DNA of 64,000 nucleotides from JAXGMQ01 sp964613055 (GTDB lineage: Bacteria; Caldisericota; Caldisericia; JAAYUI01). The notes beneath the pieces were generated by a model that saw only the letters and a program-made list of their open reading frames with translations, did no database searches and was not told where the DNA came from. Position 1 is the first letter of the stretch, and every line of letters begins with the position of its first letter. The stretch covers positions 1 through 64,000 of the forward strand of contig CAZTGD010000006.1 of assembly GCA_964613055.1 (NCBI GenBank), in the 5' to 3' direction. Position numbers and translations under genes: made by a program. Of the stretch, positions 25,823 to 34,514 are shown piece by piece.

Positions 25823-25854
25823 CAAAGCCCTGCCTTATACCAGACAGGGCTTTG
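25823..25854 (-). terminator. Strong hairpin between lipoprotein genes
   Basis: Ten-base arms CAAAGCCCTG and CAGGGCTTTG (25823-25832 and 25845-25854) with a 12-base loop. It lies 28 bases after the stop of the 25883 gene and ahead of the promoter for the next gene. No U tract on the minus strand, so termination may be partial or it may separate mRNA halves. Confidence 0.5.
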
Positions 25855-25882
25855 AATTGTAGTCTGCAAAGTAAATGAAATA

Positions 25883-27001
25883 CTAGTCGAAATAATTGTC
25901 GTTGGTGATAACGAATGATTCAACCATTGCGTTAAAGGTGTCTATGTATTCTTCAGAGTCGATCTCGGAAGTTCCATTTATTATTATTGCCCAGTCATCC
26001 ATTTCTATGGCGTAGTTATACACAAAAGAATCGTTGAACGTTGTCCTTGTTGCAACCGCATTGTGTCCTGAGATAACCATTGTTGTGTCTTCGATCGATC
26101 CCATACTCATTGCTGTAGTATCTTTTGAACCTGTTACGGTGATGAATAGCTCGTCAATCTCAAACATGGTTGTCGTTATCTCATCTGTACTGAAGCTGTT
26201 AACCTCTGCTGAAGATGGATGCTTGATTGTGAAGAATTCACCTTTGTATGTTTTGCCCAGAGTCATTGCATTGGGTCCAACCTCAATCTCCGTTGGCAGT
26301 GAAACATTCACATCTATTTCGTTACCCTCTTCATCTTTGAATGATGCTGAATATTCACCATCTTTGCTGTCGTTGACACCCTCTTTATCCCCCTGATCAG
26401 TATCAGGGTACTCCTCTTCATAATCCTCTTCTATAGGTTCTGTTTCTATTTCGACTGGTTCAAAATCTATAGATTCGGGCATATCCGTATTGGTGACCCT
26501 TAGGGATCTTATTATTTGCCTTGTCAGTTCAACGTCCTCGTCATTTTTACCCGGCTCATCAGTTATTGCCATAAGCACCCATTCATCAAACGGTACAAAC
26601 GCGGCAACACCGTGGTAGCCATCATTTTCTCCTTCAATCCACAAAGCTTTATGTCTGCCCAGCTTCATTTCCTTCTCGGAGTAGTTGGATATCTCTGATT
26701 TGATATCGCTCTTAACTGAATCAATTGAACCAAGGTCACCCATCTTTGATTCCTTCATTGGCATACATATCGCTTCAATCTTAATGCCGTTCTTGCCTTC
26801 GAGGGTTACTCCCCCTTCATGCTCCTTAACTTGAAATTCAGGTGTATAGCCGATTGTCAGAAATCTTCCATCAAAACTATTCCCAAGGTTAGCGGATGCT
26901 TCTGGATTTGTGTTAGCGTTTCCCTCATCTCCTCCACAACCCACAACCATTCCCACAGCAATCACTGCAACTAATAAAAAGACCGGAATCCTTTTCATCA
27001 T
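25883..27001 (-). CDS. Lipoprotein with two PsbP/DcrB-like modules
   Basis: 372 residues, lipobox VVGC with Cys22, then GG. Module one about 40-160 (DGRFLTIGYTPEFQVKEHEG, ending IIRSLRVTNTD). An acidic linker rich in E, P and D (FEPVEIETEPIEEDYEEEY) follows. Module two starts at about 245 (LGKTYKGEFFTIKHPSSAEV) and ends FNAMVESFVITNDNYFD. The last motif, S-[LF]-x-[IV]-x-[ND]-x-[DN]-YF, recurs at the end of paralogous modules across the window. Good ribosome binding site AGAGGAGAA directly before ATGATG. Function unknown. Confidence 0.75.
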   Translation of the reverse strand: MMKRIPVFLLVAVIAVGMVVGCGGDEGNANTNPEASANLGNSFDGRFLTIGYTPEFQVKEHEGGVTLEGKNGIKIEAICMPMKESKMGDLGSIDSVKSDIKSEISNYSEKEMKLGRHKALWIEGENDGYHGVAAFVPFDEWVLMAITDEPGKNDEDVELTRQIIRSLRVTNTDMPESIDFEPVEIETEPIEEDYEEEYPDTDQGDKEGVNDSKDGEYSASFKDEEGNEIDVNVSLPTEIEVGPNAMTLGKTYKGEFFTIKHPSSAEVNSFSTDEITTTMFEIDELFITVTGSKDTTAMSMGSIEDTTMVISGHNAVATRTTFNDSFVYNYAIEMDDWAIIINGTSEIDSEEYIDTFNAMVESFVITNDNYFD

Positions 27002-27067
27002 TTCTCCTCTCTGAAGTCAGCTTTTAATCCAGCCAACCAGAACGTTTTATCGGGAAGCGATTATATA

Positions 27068-28048
27068 TCACCTGGAACGGAATTGCAAATGATCAATTAT
27101 CCTAATGCTGTATAAAGCTGATCCCGCTGACAAGATCTCTTTTTTGCTATCAAGACTTTTGGCTACTGCTGAAATGTATCCACCCTCAAGTGGTATCATA
27201 ATTGATATTGTCTTTTCAGACTCTTTCAGTGTTTCAGTCCATATACTATCAAACACACCGATATTGATCACTTCAATTGCAATAGCACCGAGGTTCACAT
27301 CATCCCAGTTCTGAATGCTCATGAGTCTTTCAATATCGAAAGGATCCATCATCCAATCATCAATCCAATCGATGAAAATCTCAAAACCATCACAATCAAT
27401 ACTCAGTTTGTTGTAACTATTCTCAATGACTGTCCCATCCACATTTATCTGTAATGCTTCGGTGCTTACCACATTATCGGAAAATGTGAGTTCTCTGTTA
27501 TGGTCAAATTGTTCGTATTGAGGACCTTCAAGATCAAAAGAATAGTCCTCTTCAATAATTCTCAAAGACATGACAATCTCCCTGGCAAGCATGAATTCAT
27601 CTGTAGAGAAGTTTGTTACAGTTGCTATCATCTCCCATCCATCTCTTGGGATCATGACGGATATAAATGGCCACTCAAACTCATTTTTCGTGTAGGCAAA
27701 CAAGGCAGAATCTTCACCGAGTTTCACTTCAGACAACTCATCCCAGTAATCCTCACCATTGTGCCAAAGACTATAAAGGTCACCTTCCCTACGGTCACTG
27801 TTCCAGTTTGAGTAAGCTTCAATTTGAAGATCAGTGTCTTTTGATGACAGTATTACACCTGGATTCTTTTCGGTTATGCTGAGGGGTGTGAATCCTGCCG
27901 GATAATCAAGAGAAAAGAACTCACCATTATAAGTTTTTTCCAACAAAGGTTTGTCTTGCTCAGAGACACCATTGGATTCATCACTTGAGCAAGAAATTAT
28001 AACCGGCAATATAAGCGCTGTAGCAAGAAGTAATCTAATGGTTTTCAT
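27068..28048 (-). CDS. Lipoprotein with two PsbP/DcrB-like modules
   Basis: 326 residues, lipobox IISC with Cys20. The first module, about 35-165, is the clearest in the window: LLEKTYNGEFFSLDYPAGFT at its start and AREIVMSLRIIEEDYSFD at its end. The second, about 195-325, is more divergent (SYNKLSIDCDGFEIFIDWID) and ends LYSIRIIDHL. The start overlaps the end of the upstream lipoprotein gene by 14 bases. It carries no catalytic signature; binding of a ligand or partner at the membrane is an inference. Confidence 0.75.
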   Translation of the reverse strand: MKTIRLLLATALILPVIISCSSDESNGVSEQDKPLLEKTYNGEFFSLDYPAGFTPLSITEKNPGVILSSKDTDLQIEAYSNWNSDRREGDLYSLWHNGEDYWDELSEVKLGEDSALFAYTKNEFEWPFISVMIPRDGWEMIATVTNFSTDEFMLAREIVMSLRIIEEDYSFDLEGPQYEQFDHNRELTFSDNVVSTEALQINVDGTVIENSYNKLSIDCDGFEIFIDWIDDWMMDPFDIERLMSIQNWDDVNLGAIAIEVINIGVFDSIWTETLKESEKTISIMIPLEGGYISAVAKSLDSKKEILSAGSALYSIRIIDHLQFRSR

Positions 28049-28541
28049 GAAATTGTATCGTCTCGACTATTCTATGCCCGAGTTCAATATCATCTGGCAC
28101 CTGTGGAGTCAATTCTACCTTAAGAAGTTTGCCATCGAGAGGGATGGTGTATTCGATTATCTCCACTATACTCATTCCAGATATCCCTCCAGGGATTGCC
28201 ATCTTGACAAACAATGACCTCACTCCATCAACCTTAACGTCTTTCATCTCACAATTCATAGCTTTAGATGAAATATCGTTGTACTGAGCATAAAGATTGG
28301 TCGTATCTCCCTTAGTCATGCCACTAATGCTTAGCATTGAAAACCTCAACATTGGACTGATATTGCCAATATCTTTAATGACTATGTCTGCTTCTCCAGA
28401 CTCAGATACTTGCATTATGGACGGATACTCGACACTGAAATATTGATTATCATAGATATTGTCAAAACTCGGAGAACCACAACTTACAAGCAGTGTCAAG
28501 GATACCATAATACCTACCATTATCTTTCGAGAAATTATCAT
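28035..28541 (-). CDS. Small lipoprotein, first of the run
   Basis: 168 residues from the ATG at 28541, lipobox LVSC with Cys21. One module: NIYDNQYFSVEYPSIMQVSE at its start and GHRIVETIQFHENH at its end, in line with the paralogs. The frame is open to a TTG at 28577, but this lies within a TTGACA (28572-28577) that may be a -35 box, so the ATG is better. No ribosome binding site is obvious. It opens the eight-gene run on the minus strand, divergent from the ornithine aminotransferase gene at 28682. Confidence 0.65.
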   Translation of the reverse strand: MIISRKIMVGIMVSLTLLVSCGSPSFDNIYDNQYFSVEYPSIMQVSESGEADIVIKDIGNISPMLRFSMLSISGMTKGDTTNLYAQYNDISSKAMNCEMKDVKVDGVRSLFVKMAIPGGISGMSIVEIIEYTIPLDGKLLKVELTPQVPDDIELGHRIVETIQFHENH

Positions 28542-28681
28542 AGAATATTCAATACACCCAATCAGCAGATCTGTCAAGCCATTATCATTACTTATTACGG
28601 CAAAGCTACTTAAATTGAATCCTTGTTAATGATCTATAGGCTGTTACTATTATCTTACACAAAATCACACAGGAGGTAAGA

Positions 28682-29878
28682 ATGAACTCAAAGCAATATA
28701 TGGAACTGGAGCGTAAACATGGAGCCAGTAACTATGAATCATTAGAGGTCGTGCTTTCAAAAGGTGAAGGCGTTTGGGTCTGGGACGTTGAGGGCAATAA
28801 ATACATGGACATGCTCAGTGCTTATTCTGCTGTCAACCATGGTCATCGCCACCCAAAGATAGTCAAAGCCATGAAGGATCAGATTGACAGACTGACCTTG
28901 ACCTCAAGAGCCTTCTTCAATGATCGTCTTCCTGCTTTCTGTCGGCGAGTTTGCGAATTTACCGGCAAGGAAATGTTCCTACCAATGAACACCGGTGCAG
29001 AAGCCGTTGAAACGGCTATAAAAACGATCAGAAAATGGGGATACGAGGTAAAGGGTGTTGAACCTGAAACGGGTGAGATCATAGTATTTGAGAACAACTT
29101 CCACGGCAGAACCACGACCATCGTAAGTTTTTCAACTGATATGAATGCCCACAAGAACTTCGGTCCATTCACCCCTGGTTTTGTGATTGTTCCATACAAT
29201 GATTTGAAAGCTATTGAAGATGCAATCACAGACAAAACAATAGGTATAATGGTTGAACCAATTCAGGGAGAAGCTGGTATCAACGTCCCCGACATGGGTT
29301 ACCTGAAGGGGATTCGAAAGATATGCGATGACAACAGTATAGTCTTTGCCGCAGATGAGATCCAATCTGGATTCGGAAGGACAGGCAAACGCTTCTGTTG
29401 CGACCATGAGAATGTTGAACCTGACCTATTCATACTCGGTAAAGCCCTTGGTGGTGGTGTATTCCCGGTATCAGGTGTTGCCGCAGATGAGCAATACCTC
29501 GGTGTATTCAAGAAGGGTCAGCATGGTTCAACGTTTGGCGGAAATCCTCTGGGATCAGTTGTTGGTACGACAGCAATAGATGTACTGGTTGAAGAGAAGC
29601 TGGTAGATAATTCAGCCAAACTGGGTGAGTACTTCATGGGTAAGCTCAAAACGCTTGAAGGTAAAATCATAGAGTGTGTCCGTGGAAGAGGGTTGATGAT
29701 TGGAATAGATATAAAAGAAAGCGCTGGGCATGCCCACGATTATGTCGTCAAGCTTCGTGACAATGGTATCATAGCTAAAGAAACTCACGACACCATCATC
29801 CGCTTTGCTCCTCCTTTAACTATAACAAAAGATGAACTAGACTGGGCGTTTGAGCGAATAAAAAAAGTCTTTGCATAG
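28682..29878 (+). CDS. rocD: Ornithine aminotransferase
   Basis: 398 residues, class III PLP aminotransferase of the RocD/OAT type: ornithine plus 2-oxoglutarate to glutamate semialdehyde plus glutamate. Diagnostic segments: MLSAYSAVNHGHRHPKIVKA, SRAFFNDRLPAFCRRVCEFT, NTGAEAVETAIKTIRKWGYE, NNFHGRTTTIVSFST, VEPIQGEAGINVPDMGYL, DEIQSGFGRTG and the PLP lysine in FILGKALGGGVFPVSGV. The AYSAVN segment, shared with known OATs, and ERKHGASNYESLEVVL at the start separate it from acetylornithine aminotransferases. Ribosome binding site AGGAGGT seven bases before the ATG. A single-gene transcript closed by the terminator at 29902. Either arginine/ornithine breakdown or proline synthesis is possible; no partner gene is adjacent. 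Confidence 0.93.
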   Translation: MNSKQYMELERKHGASNYESLEVVLSKGEGVWVWDVEGNKYMDMLSAYSAVNHGHRHPKIVKAMKDQIDRLTLTSRAFFNDRLPAFCRRVCEFTGKEMFLPMNTGAEAVETAIKTIRKWGYEVKGVEPETGEIIVFENNFHGRTTTIVSFSTDMNAHKNFGPFTPGFVIVPYNDLKAIEDAITDKTIGIMVEPIQGEAGINVPDMGYLKGIRKICDDNSIVFAADEIQSGFGRTGKRFCCDHENVEPDLFILGKALGGGVFPVSGVAADEQYLGVFKKGQHGSTFGGNPLGSVVGTTAIDVLVEEKLVDNSAKLGEYFMGKLKTLEGKIIECVRGRGLMIGIDIKESAGHAHDYVVKLRDNGIIAKETHDTIIRFAPPLTITKDELDWAFERIKKVFA

Positions 29879-29901
29879 AAATAATTGAATCAGAATAACT
29901 G

Positions 29902-29942
29902 GGTGGGGGTTTCATTTCATACCCCCACCTTTTCTTTTTTTT
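29902..29942 (+). terminator. Rho-independent terminator of rocD
   Basis: Perfect nine-base stem GGTGGGGGT / ACCCCCACC (29902-29910 and 29921-29929), loop of ten bases, then TTTTCTTTTTTTT. A textbook intrinsic terminator 23 bases after the rocD stop. Confidence 0.9.
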
Positions 29943-29964
29943 CAAGTTTTATATAATTCAAGTC

Positions 29965-30462
29965 ATGCGGAAGATTATAGTCATCACGATTGTCTCACTA
30001 TTGACACTTATTTCATGTGGCAGTGAAAAATCCATACCTGAAGAGCTGAAGTTCTCAAAAACAACATCACTTTACAGGGTGTACTACCCGGAAGGATGGG
30101 AAGCCACGATGGGAGCAAACGGCAGTTGTACCATTTCATACAACGATACCGCAATAACCATCCCGTTCCTCATTATTCCAGATGAAAACGCCAAACCGAA
30201 TGATATTGAAAGCCTCGGTGAGTTGAAGGATGTACTCATTCAGAATAATCCAGAAGGTACAACCGAAATAGAATCGATCTCAGGCAAGAAAGCATTGTGG
30301 TGGTTTTTCGATGTGAAGGGTGTTGAACTCGCAAGCTTCATGTTGCCACTGGATGGCGTTATTTTGACGGGCATGGTCTGGCCAAGTCAGAATGAAGATT
30401 TCACATACCGTGAACTGGAGCTTGCCAGGCAAATTGTGGACAGTTTCAGGTTGTTGAAATAG
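29965..30462 (+). CDS. Small lipoprotein, single PsbP/DcrB-like module
   Basis: 165 residues, lipobox LISC with Cys18. The module starts at about residue 30 (FSKTTSLYRVYYPEGWEATM) and ends with LELARQIVDSFRLLK, matching the minus-strand cluster across rocD. It is thus a detached member of the family. The ATG at 29965 has no good ribosome binding site; it lies 23 bases behind the rocD terminator, so either read-through or a hidden promoter must drive it. About 180 bases after it hold no gene that I can see. Confidence 0.72.
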   Translation: MRKIIVITIVSLLTLISCGSEKSIPEELKFSKTTSLYRVYYPEGWEATMGANGSCTISYNDTAITIPFLIIPDENAKPNDIESLGELKDVLIQNNPEGTTEIESISGKKALWWFFDVKGVELASFMLPLDGVILTGMVWPSQNEDFTYRELELARQIVDSFRLLK

Positions 30463-30643
30463 CTATTTCATGTTTGATGAATTATTCAATGTTCACGTAA
30501 TTACTCACCAAATATTTTTTGTGCTAGATAGTGTTTGCTTGTTACATTACTTGATAAGATCATATTTTTTGAAACATTGAAATTAATCTGCTAAGACAAC
30601 ACCAAGTTTTTCTATGGGATTCGTTTATAAATAAATATTTGTT

Positions 30644-31054
30644 TTATCTGTCCATTAGAGATACCCTAACGCCTTTACTTTTCTGTTGCTCGAGTATCCA
30701 CGCCCTTGCCTCCTCTACGGTATTGAATATCTCTTTTCTATTGCCAGACAATTTACCGTAAAGCTCTGTCGCGACATGCTCCAAAAGACTACTGCAAACA
30801 ACGCAGTAATCAATCACATACATATCCGAATTGGGGGTGTCCATTTCAGCAAAGCGATTCACATACTTTAGATGTGCCATCTCCATGCCTGTGATATCGT
30901 TTATCTGCCAAACCTTGAAAGCATTTCCCTTCTTATACCTTACAAGACTCTTTCTGGCTATGAACTCAGCATCCTCAACAGACGAGGGCGTACCTATAAA
31001 CTTGTTGTAGAGAATATTAGTTTCCGCATCATATTCAGCCTTGAAATCTATAAT
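30644..31054 (-). CDS. SpoIIAA/STAS-like small protein with unusual start
   Basis: About 136 residues. Homology-like content begins right after argS: IIDFKAEYDAETNILYNKFI, then EDAEFIARKSLVRYKKG, VWQINDITGMEMAHLKYVNR and NTVEEARAWILEQQKSK. This is the layout of SpoIIAA-like/STAS-fold proteins, which end with a helix formed around E-x-A-x-x-WL. The frame is open upstream to a TGA at about 31064, but no ATG, GTG or TTG occurs until ATG 30886, which would remove the first half of the fold. ATT (31052-31054) or ATA (31049-31051) behind AGTGGGAG would be the start. The alternative is an 80-residue product from 30886 or a gene that has lost its start. Confidence 0.55.
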   Translation of the reverse strand: MIDFKAEYDAETNILYNKFIGTPSSVEDAEFIARKSLVRYKKGNAFKVWQINDITGMEMAHLKYVNRFAEMDTPNSDMYVIDYCVVCSSLLEHVATELYGKLSGNRKEIFNTVEEARAWILEQQKSKGVRVSLMDR

Positions 31055-31067
31055 CTGCTCCCACTTA

Positions 31068-32699
31068 TTACATCATTTCTGGTGCTGACACACCCAATAC
31101 TGACAGTGCCGATTTTAACACGCACCGAGTTGCTTTAACCAACAACAGTCGTTTGTTTCTGATCTCATCGTCTTCATCCAGTACTCTGCACTTATGATAG
31201 AAATGATGAAACGCTCCAGCCACCTTCTCTGCAAACTGAGTGATCCTGTTTGGTGCTCGTGCATTTGAAGCACTGACTATTACATTGGGGAAAGAAATTA
31301 TCTCTCTGATGAGATTAAGCTCAGCATCCTCTGTAAACACAGATACATTGCTTATATCAGCGTCACCAGCTCTCTCGTCGCTGATTATTGCGTTGCATCT
31401 GACATATGCATACTGTACATAGTAGGCAGGATTATCCATCGATTTGCTCTTCGCCTGGTCAATGTCAAAATTCAAATGCGTATCTGACGTCCTCATCTGA
31501 TAGAAGTACCTAGAGACATCCACACCAACCTCATCCAGTAGTTCCTCAAGGGTGATAAACTCGCCGGAACTCTTACTCATCTTCACCTGTTTACCATCCT
31601 TGAACAGATGAACTAGTTGATATAAATGGAACTCGAGTTTGTCTTTGTTATAGGCGAGAGCTTCCAAACCAGCCTTCATAGGTCCAATGTGTCCATGATG
31701 ATCAGCACCCATCACGTCAATCACATGATCAAATCCTCGATTGAATTTGTTTATGTGGTAGGCGATATCAGTAGCTGTATACGTGATATCACCATTGCTT
31801 TTTATTATTACAAAATCCTTGTCATCTCCCAAGTCTGTTGAACGCATCCATGTAGCACCATCCTCTTCATACAGCATACCACGCTCTTTCAATATGTTAA
31901 TAGCATCCTCAATCTCACCTGTCTCAACCATCTTTTTCTCAGAAAACCAAACATCGAATTTGATACCAAATCTTGAAAATACATCCCTTTGCCATTTGAT
32001 AATTCTGTCAACCGCTTCTTTCCGGAAAAATTGGTGTCGCGACTCATCATCCATTTCGAGGGGTATTGTCCCGTATTCCATCTTTATCTCAACTGCTATA
32101 TCGAGTAGATACTCACCTGGATAGCCTTCCTCCGGTATATTCCATTCTAGGTTGTGTGCCTGTTTAAAACGTTCCTCAAGAGAGTAAGCCAAATTATCTA
32201 TCTTAGCACCACGGTCATTTACATAGAACTCTCGAGAGACATCGTGACCAGTCCATTCAAGCAGACGTGCGATAGTGTCACCGAGAGGTGCACCTCTACC
32301 GTTTGCAACTGTCACAGGTCCTGTAGGGTTGGCTGAAACAAACTCAACCTGTACCTTTCTATCACCACCAATATCCCACCTGCCAAAATCATCCTTGAGT
32401 GCGTGGCGAAGCCACTGAACAAAGACATCTCCCGTTAGGAAGAAGTTTATGAATCCAGGACCAGCTATCTCTACTTTACTGAACATTGATTTATCAATGG
32501 ATTCGATGATCTCTTCAGCAATCTTGCGGGGGGGCATCTTTAACTTACCTGCCAAACCCATGGCAATGTTGCTTGAATAATCCCCATGCTTGGGTGTATC
32601 AGGCCTCAGCACTTCAAACGAATGGTCGTCAACACTTTTTTGTCGCAGGTAATCATCAAGAATACCTGCAATCCTATCTCTTATACTGCAATTTATCAA
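31068..32699 (-). CDS. argS: Arginyl-tRNA synthetase
   Basis: 543 residues, normal length. The N-terminal additional domain (RPDTPKHGDYSSNIAMGLAG) precedes the class I core (from VEFVSANPTGPVT) and the KMSK loop is intact (GKQVKMSKSSGEFITLEELL). The C-terminal DALR anticodon domain follows (about 420-543). The HIGH signature, usually HVGH or HIGN after NPTGP, here reads TVAN (residues 130-133, within NPTGPVTVANGRGAPLGD). So both histidines are absent; see findings. The start is TTG overlapping the stop of the BON gene (TTGA). It belongs to the purine operon by position. Confidence 0.9.
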   Translation of the reverse strand: MINCSIRDRIAGILDDYLRQKSVDDHSFEVLRPDTPKHGDYSSNIAMGLAGKLKMPPRKIAEEIIESIDKSMFSKVEIAGPGFINFFLTGDVFVQWLRHALKDDFGRWDIGGDRKVQVEFVSANPTGPVTVANGRGAPLGDTIARLLEWTGHDVSREFYVNDRGAKIDNLAYSLEERFKQAHNLEWNIPEEGYPGEYLLDIAVEIKMEYGTIPLEMDDESRHQFFRKEAVDRIIKWQRDVFSRFGIKFDVWFSEKKMVETGEIEDAINILKERGMLYEEDGATWMRSTDLGDDKDFVIIKSNGDITYTATDIAYHINKFNRGFDHVIDVMGADHHGHIGPMKAGLEALAYNKDKLEFHLYQLVHLFKDGKQVKMSKSSGEFITLEELLDEVGVDVSRYFYQMRTSDTHLNFDIDQAKSKSMDNPAYYVQYAYVRCNAIISDERAGDADISNVSVFTEDAELNLIREIISFPNVIVSASNARAPNRITQFAEKVAGAFHHFYHKCRVLDEDDEIRNKRLLLVKATRCVLKSALSVLGVSAPEMM

Positions 32700-33607
32700 A
32701 GTCTAGGCTCCAGTTCCATATACACATTCTTGACACCAGGTATATTGGATACCAGTTTCTCAGCAGATATTATCTCGCTTGTGTCCTTCACATAACCTCG
32801 CAGGAATACATGACCGCCGATCACCGTTATGTTGACATCCCTGGCGCGAATATTGTCTGATTGTTTTATTCCCGAATAGATGGATTTCTCCAGTTTGTCG
32901 TCTTCTGTTTCTCCGGTTCCATGCAATCGGATGCTTGATATGACAGACTTGACTCCAGCCACCTTACTGGCAATCTTATCGGATTTTTTTATTGAATCCT
33001 TATCAGAGGAGTTACCTGAAAGGAATACATGACCTGATTTAGCAAAGACCTGAAGGTGATAAACCTTTATGTCTCTGTTGTTACCCAGACTGTAGACTAC
33101 CGCATTGGCAAGATCAACATCCCCCATCGTGTAGGGGGTCCTCATTTTATCGATAACCTTTGAAACACCCTGAGTCTGTTGAGCCATTTCTAGTACCGCT
33201 TCTCTGGCTCTTGCATTGCTTATTCTTCCAACGATTGTAAGGGTACCACTTTCAGCAATGCCTGATATTTTATTTTCTTTGGGAAGGTATCGACTGATCT
33301 GATCACTGAAGTGTTCTTCAATTTCGTCATTGTCAAGGGCGTTTTTTGTGCGTCTTTCATCATCATCGATATCAACCAGTTCGGAATATCTGGTTTCGTG
33401 AATAGCGTTGACCAGGGTCTCTCTCTTTGTTTCCTCCAGGTCGCTTGGCAATCTTACGATCACCCTTCCAGCCTTGAGCGTAACGGAGTATCCTTCAATC
33501 TTCCTCTTCTCCAGCGTTGTTGTCACTCGCCTTGCCACCTGCCTGGCTATTCTGTTGTCCTTGCGATCCCGATAGATCATCCTATTCAGATTCTTACCTC
33601 TTGCCAT
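32696..33607 (-). CDS. Protein with repeated BON domains
   Basis: 303 residues, no signal peptide seen. BON modules (about 60 residues, bacterial OsmY and nodulation type) follow one another. One is at about 30-75 (ESYSVTLKAGRVIVRLPSDL-like strand), the next at about 95-160 (GTLTIVGRISNARAREAVLE then GVSKVIDKM), another at about 165-235 (FAKSGHVFLSGNSSDKDSIK then VAGVKSVISSIRL), and the last at about 245-303 (VIGGHVFLRGYVKDTSEII then NIPGVKNVYMELEPRL). BON domains bind membranes or phospholipid, or serve as protein contacts; a cytoplasmic or envelope-associated role is open. The very basic N-terminus (MARGKNLNRMIYRDRKDNRI) is unusual. Good ribosome binding site (AGGAGGTTT). Cotranscribed with purQ and argS. 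Confidence 0.8.
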   Translation of the reverse strand: MARGKNLNRMIYRDRKDNRIARQVARRVTTTLEKRKIEGYSVTLKAGRVIVRLPSDLEETKRETLVNAIHETRYSELVDIDDDERRTKNALDNDEIEEHFSDQISRYLPKENKISGIAESGTLTIVGRISNARAREAVLEMAQQTQGVSKVIDKMRTPYTMGDVDLANAVVYSLGNNRDIKVYHLQVFAKSGHVFLSGNSSDKDSIKKSDKIASKVAGVKSVISSIRLHGTGETEDDKLEKSIYSGIKQSDNIRARDVNITVIGGHVFLRGYVKDTSEIISAEKLVSNIPGVKNVYMELEPRL

Positions 33608-33624
33608 AAACCTCCTCTGTCTTT

Positions 33625-34272
33625 CTATTGTTGGAACATCTGCAGACCGTCAGCTGATCCAACGATGCGCTCACAGGCTCTTTCAGGGTGTGGCATCATA
33701 CCCACTACGTTCCCTTCTCTGTTGCAGATTCCTGCTATATCATATATAGATCCATTTGGATTACAGTTCTTGTATCTGAACACAATCTGATCGTTTGTAA
33801 TGAGTTCGTCAAGTGTCACATTGTCAACATAATACCGACCTTCATTATGTGCTATCGGAACATGAAGCATTTGTCCAACGTTCAACTTTTTAGTAAATGG
33901 TGTTCTCGTTGTTATCGTTTCGATGTCCACCCAGCGAGATTCAAACCTAAGCGTATCATTGGGCAGAAGTGCTCCGGGAAGAAGACCGCACTCAGTTAGG
34001 ATCTGAAACCCATTGCATATGCCTATCACACTCCCGCCAGTTTCTGCAAAACGCTTCACCTCTTCCATGACAGGGGAAAACATCGATATCGCGCCTGACC
34101 GCAGATAGTCACCATAAGAGAAACCACCGGGAACAATTATGATGTCTGATCCCTGAAGATCATGTGATTTATGCCAGATGGGGAAGGATTCATTGCCAGC
34201 GATATCTCCGGCAGACCACAAAGCATCTGTGTCACAGTTGCTTCCCGGAAAGACAAGAACTCCTACCTTCAC
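33625..34272 (-). CDS. purQ: Phosphoribosylformylglycinamidine synthase, glutaminase subunit
   Basis: 215 residues of PurQ, the class I glutaminase that supplies ammonia to PurL in step four of purine synthesis. Start MKVGVLVFPGSNCDTDAL is the family N-terminus. The nucleophile is Cys86 in SVIGICNGFQILTECGLLPG, and the His/Glu of the triad are in GMMPHPERACE near residue 195. The start overlaps the purS stop by four bases. The synthetase subunit purL, usually next, is not in this window. Confidence 0.93.
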   Translation of the reverse strand: MKVGVLVFPGSNCDTDALWSAGDIAGNESFPIWHKSHDLQGSDIIIVPGGFSYGDYLRSGAISMFSPVMEEVKRFAETGGSVIGICNGFQILTECGLLPGALLPNDTLRFESRWVDIETITTRTPFTKKLNVGQMLHVPIAHNEGRYYVDNVTLDELITNDQIVFRYKNCNPNGSIYDIAGICNREGNVVGMMPHPERACERIVGSADGLQMFQQ

Positions 34273-34514
34273 TCAGCAATCCTCACAGAGAATATCTCCA
34301 TGACTGGATTTGAAAGCAATCTTTCAGCGGTCTCACACGCCATTTTTTCAGCTTCATCCCTTTTATCCGTATCGATCTTTAGTTTGATACTCTTACCAAC
34401 CCGGACAGATTCGATCTTGTTGTAACCCATATGTGTCAGGGCTTTGGCAATCGTCTTGCCCTGCGGATCAAGTATGTCGGGTTTGAGTTCCACTACCACC
34501 TCAACTTCAATCAC
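34269..34514 (-). CDS. purS: Phosphoribosylformylglycinamidine synthase, PurS subunit
   Basis: 81 residues, the bridging subunit of the three-part PurLSQ complex. Characteristic segments: VVELKPDILDPQGKTIAKAL, NKIESVRVGKSIKLKID and CETAERLLSNPVMEIFSV. The start is GTG at 34514 behind AGGAGG with seven bases between, inside the end of purC (eight-base overlap). It overlaps purQ by four bases. Confidence 0.92.
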   Translation of the reverse strand: MIEVEVVVELKPDILDPQGKTIAKALTHMGYNKIESVRVGKSIKLKIDTDKRDEAEKMACETAERLLSNPVMEIFSVRIAE

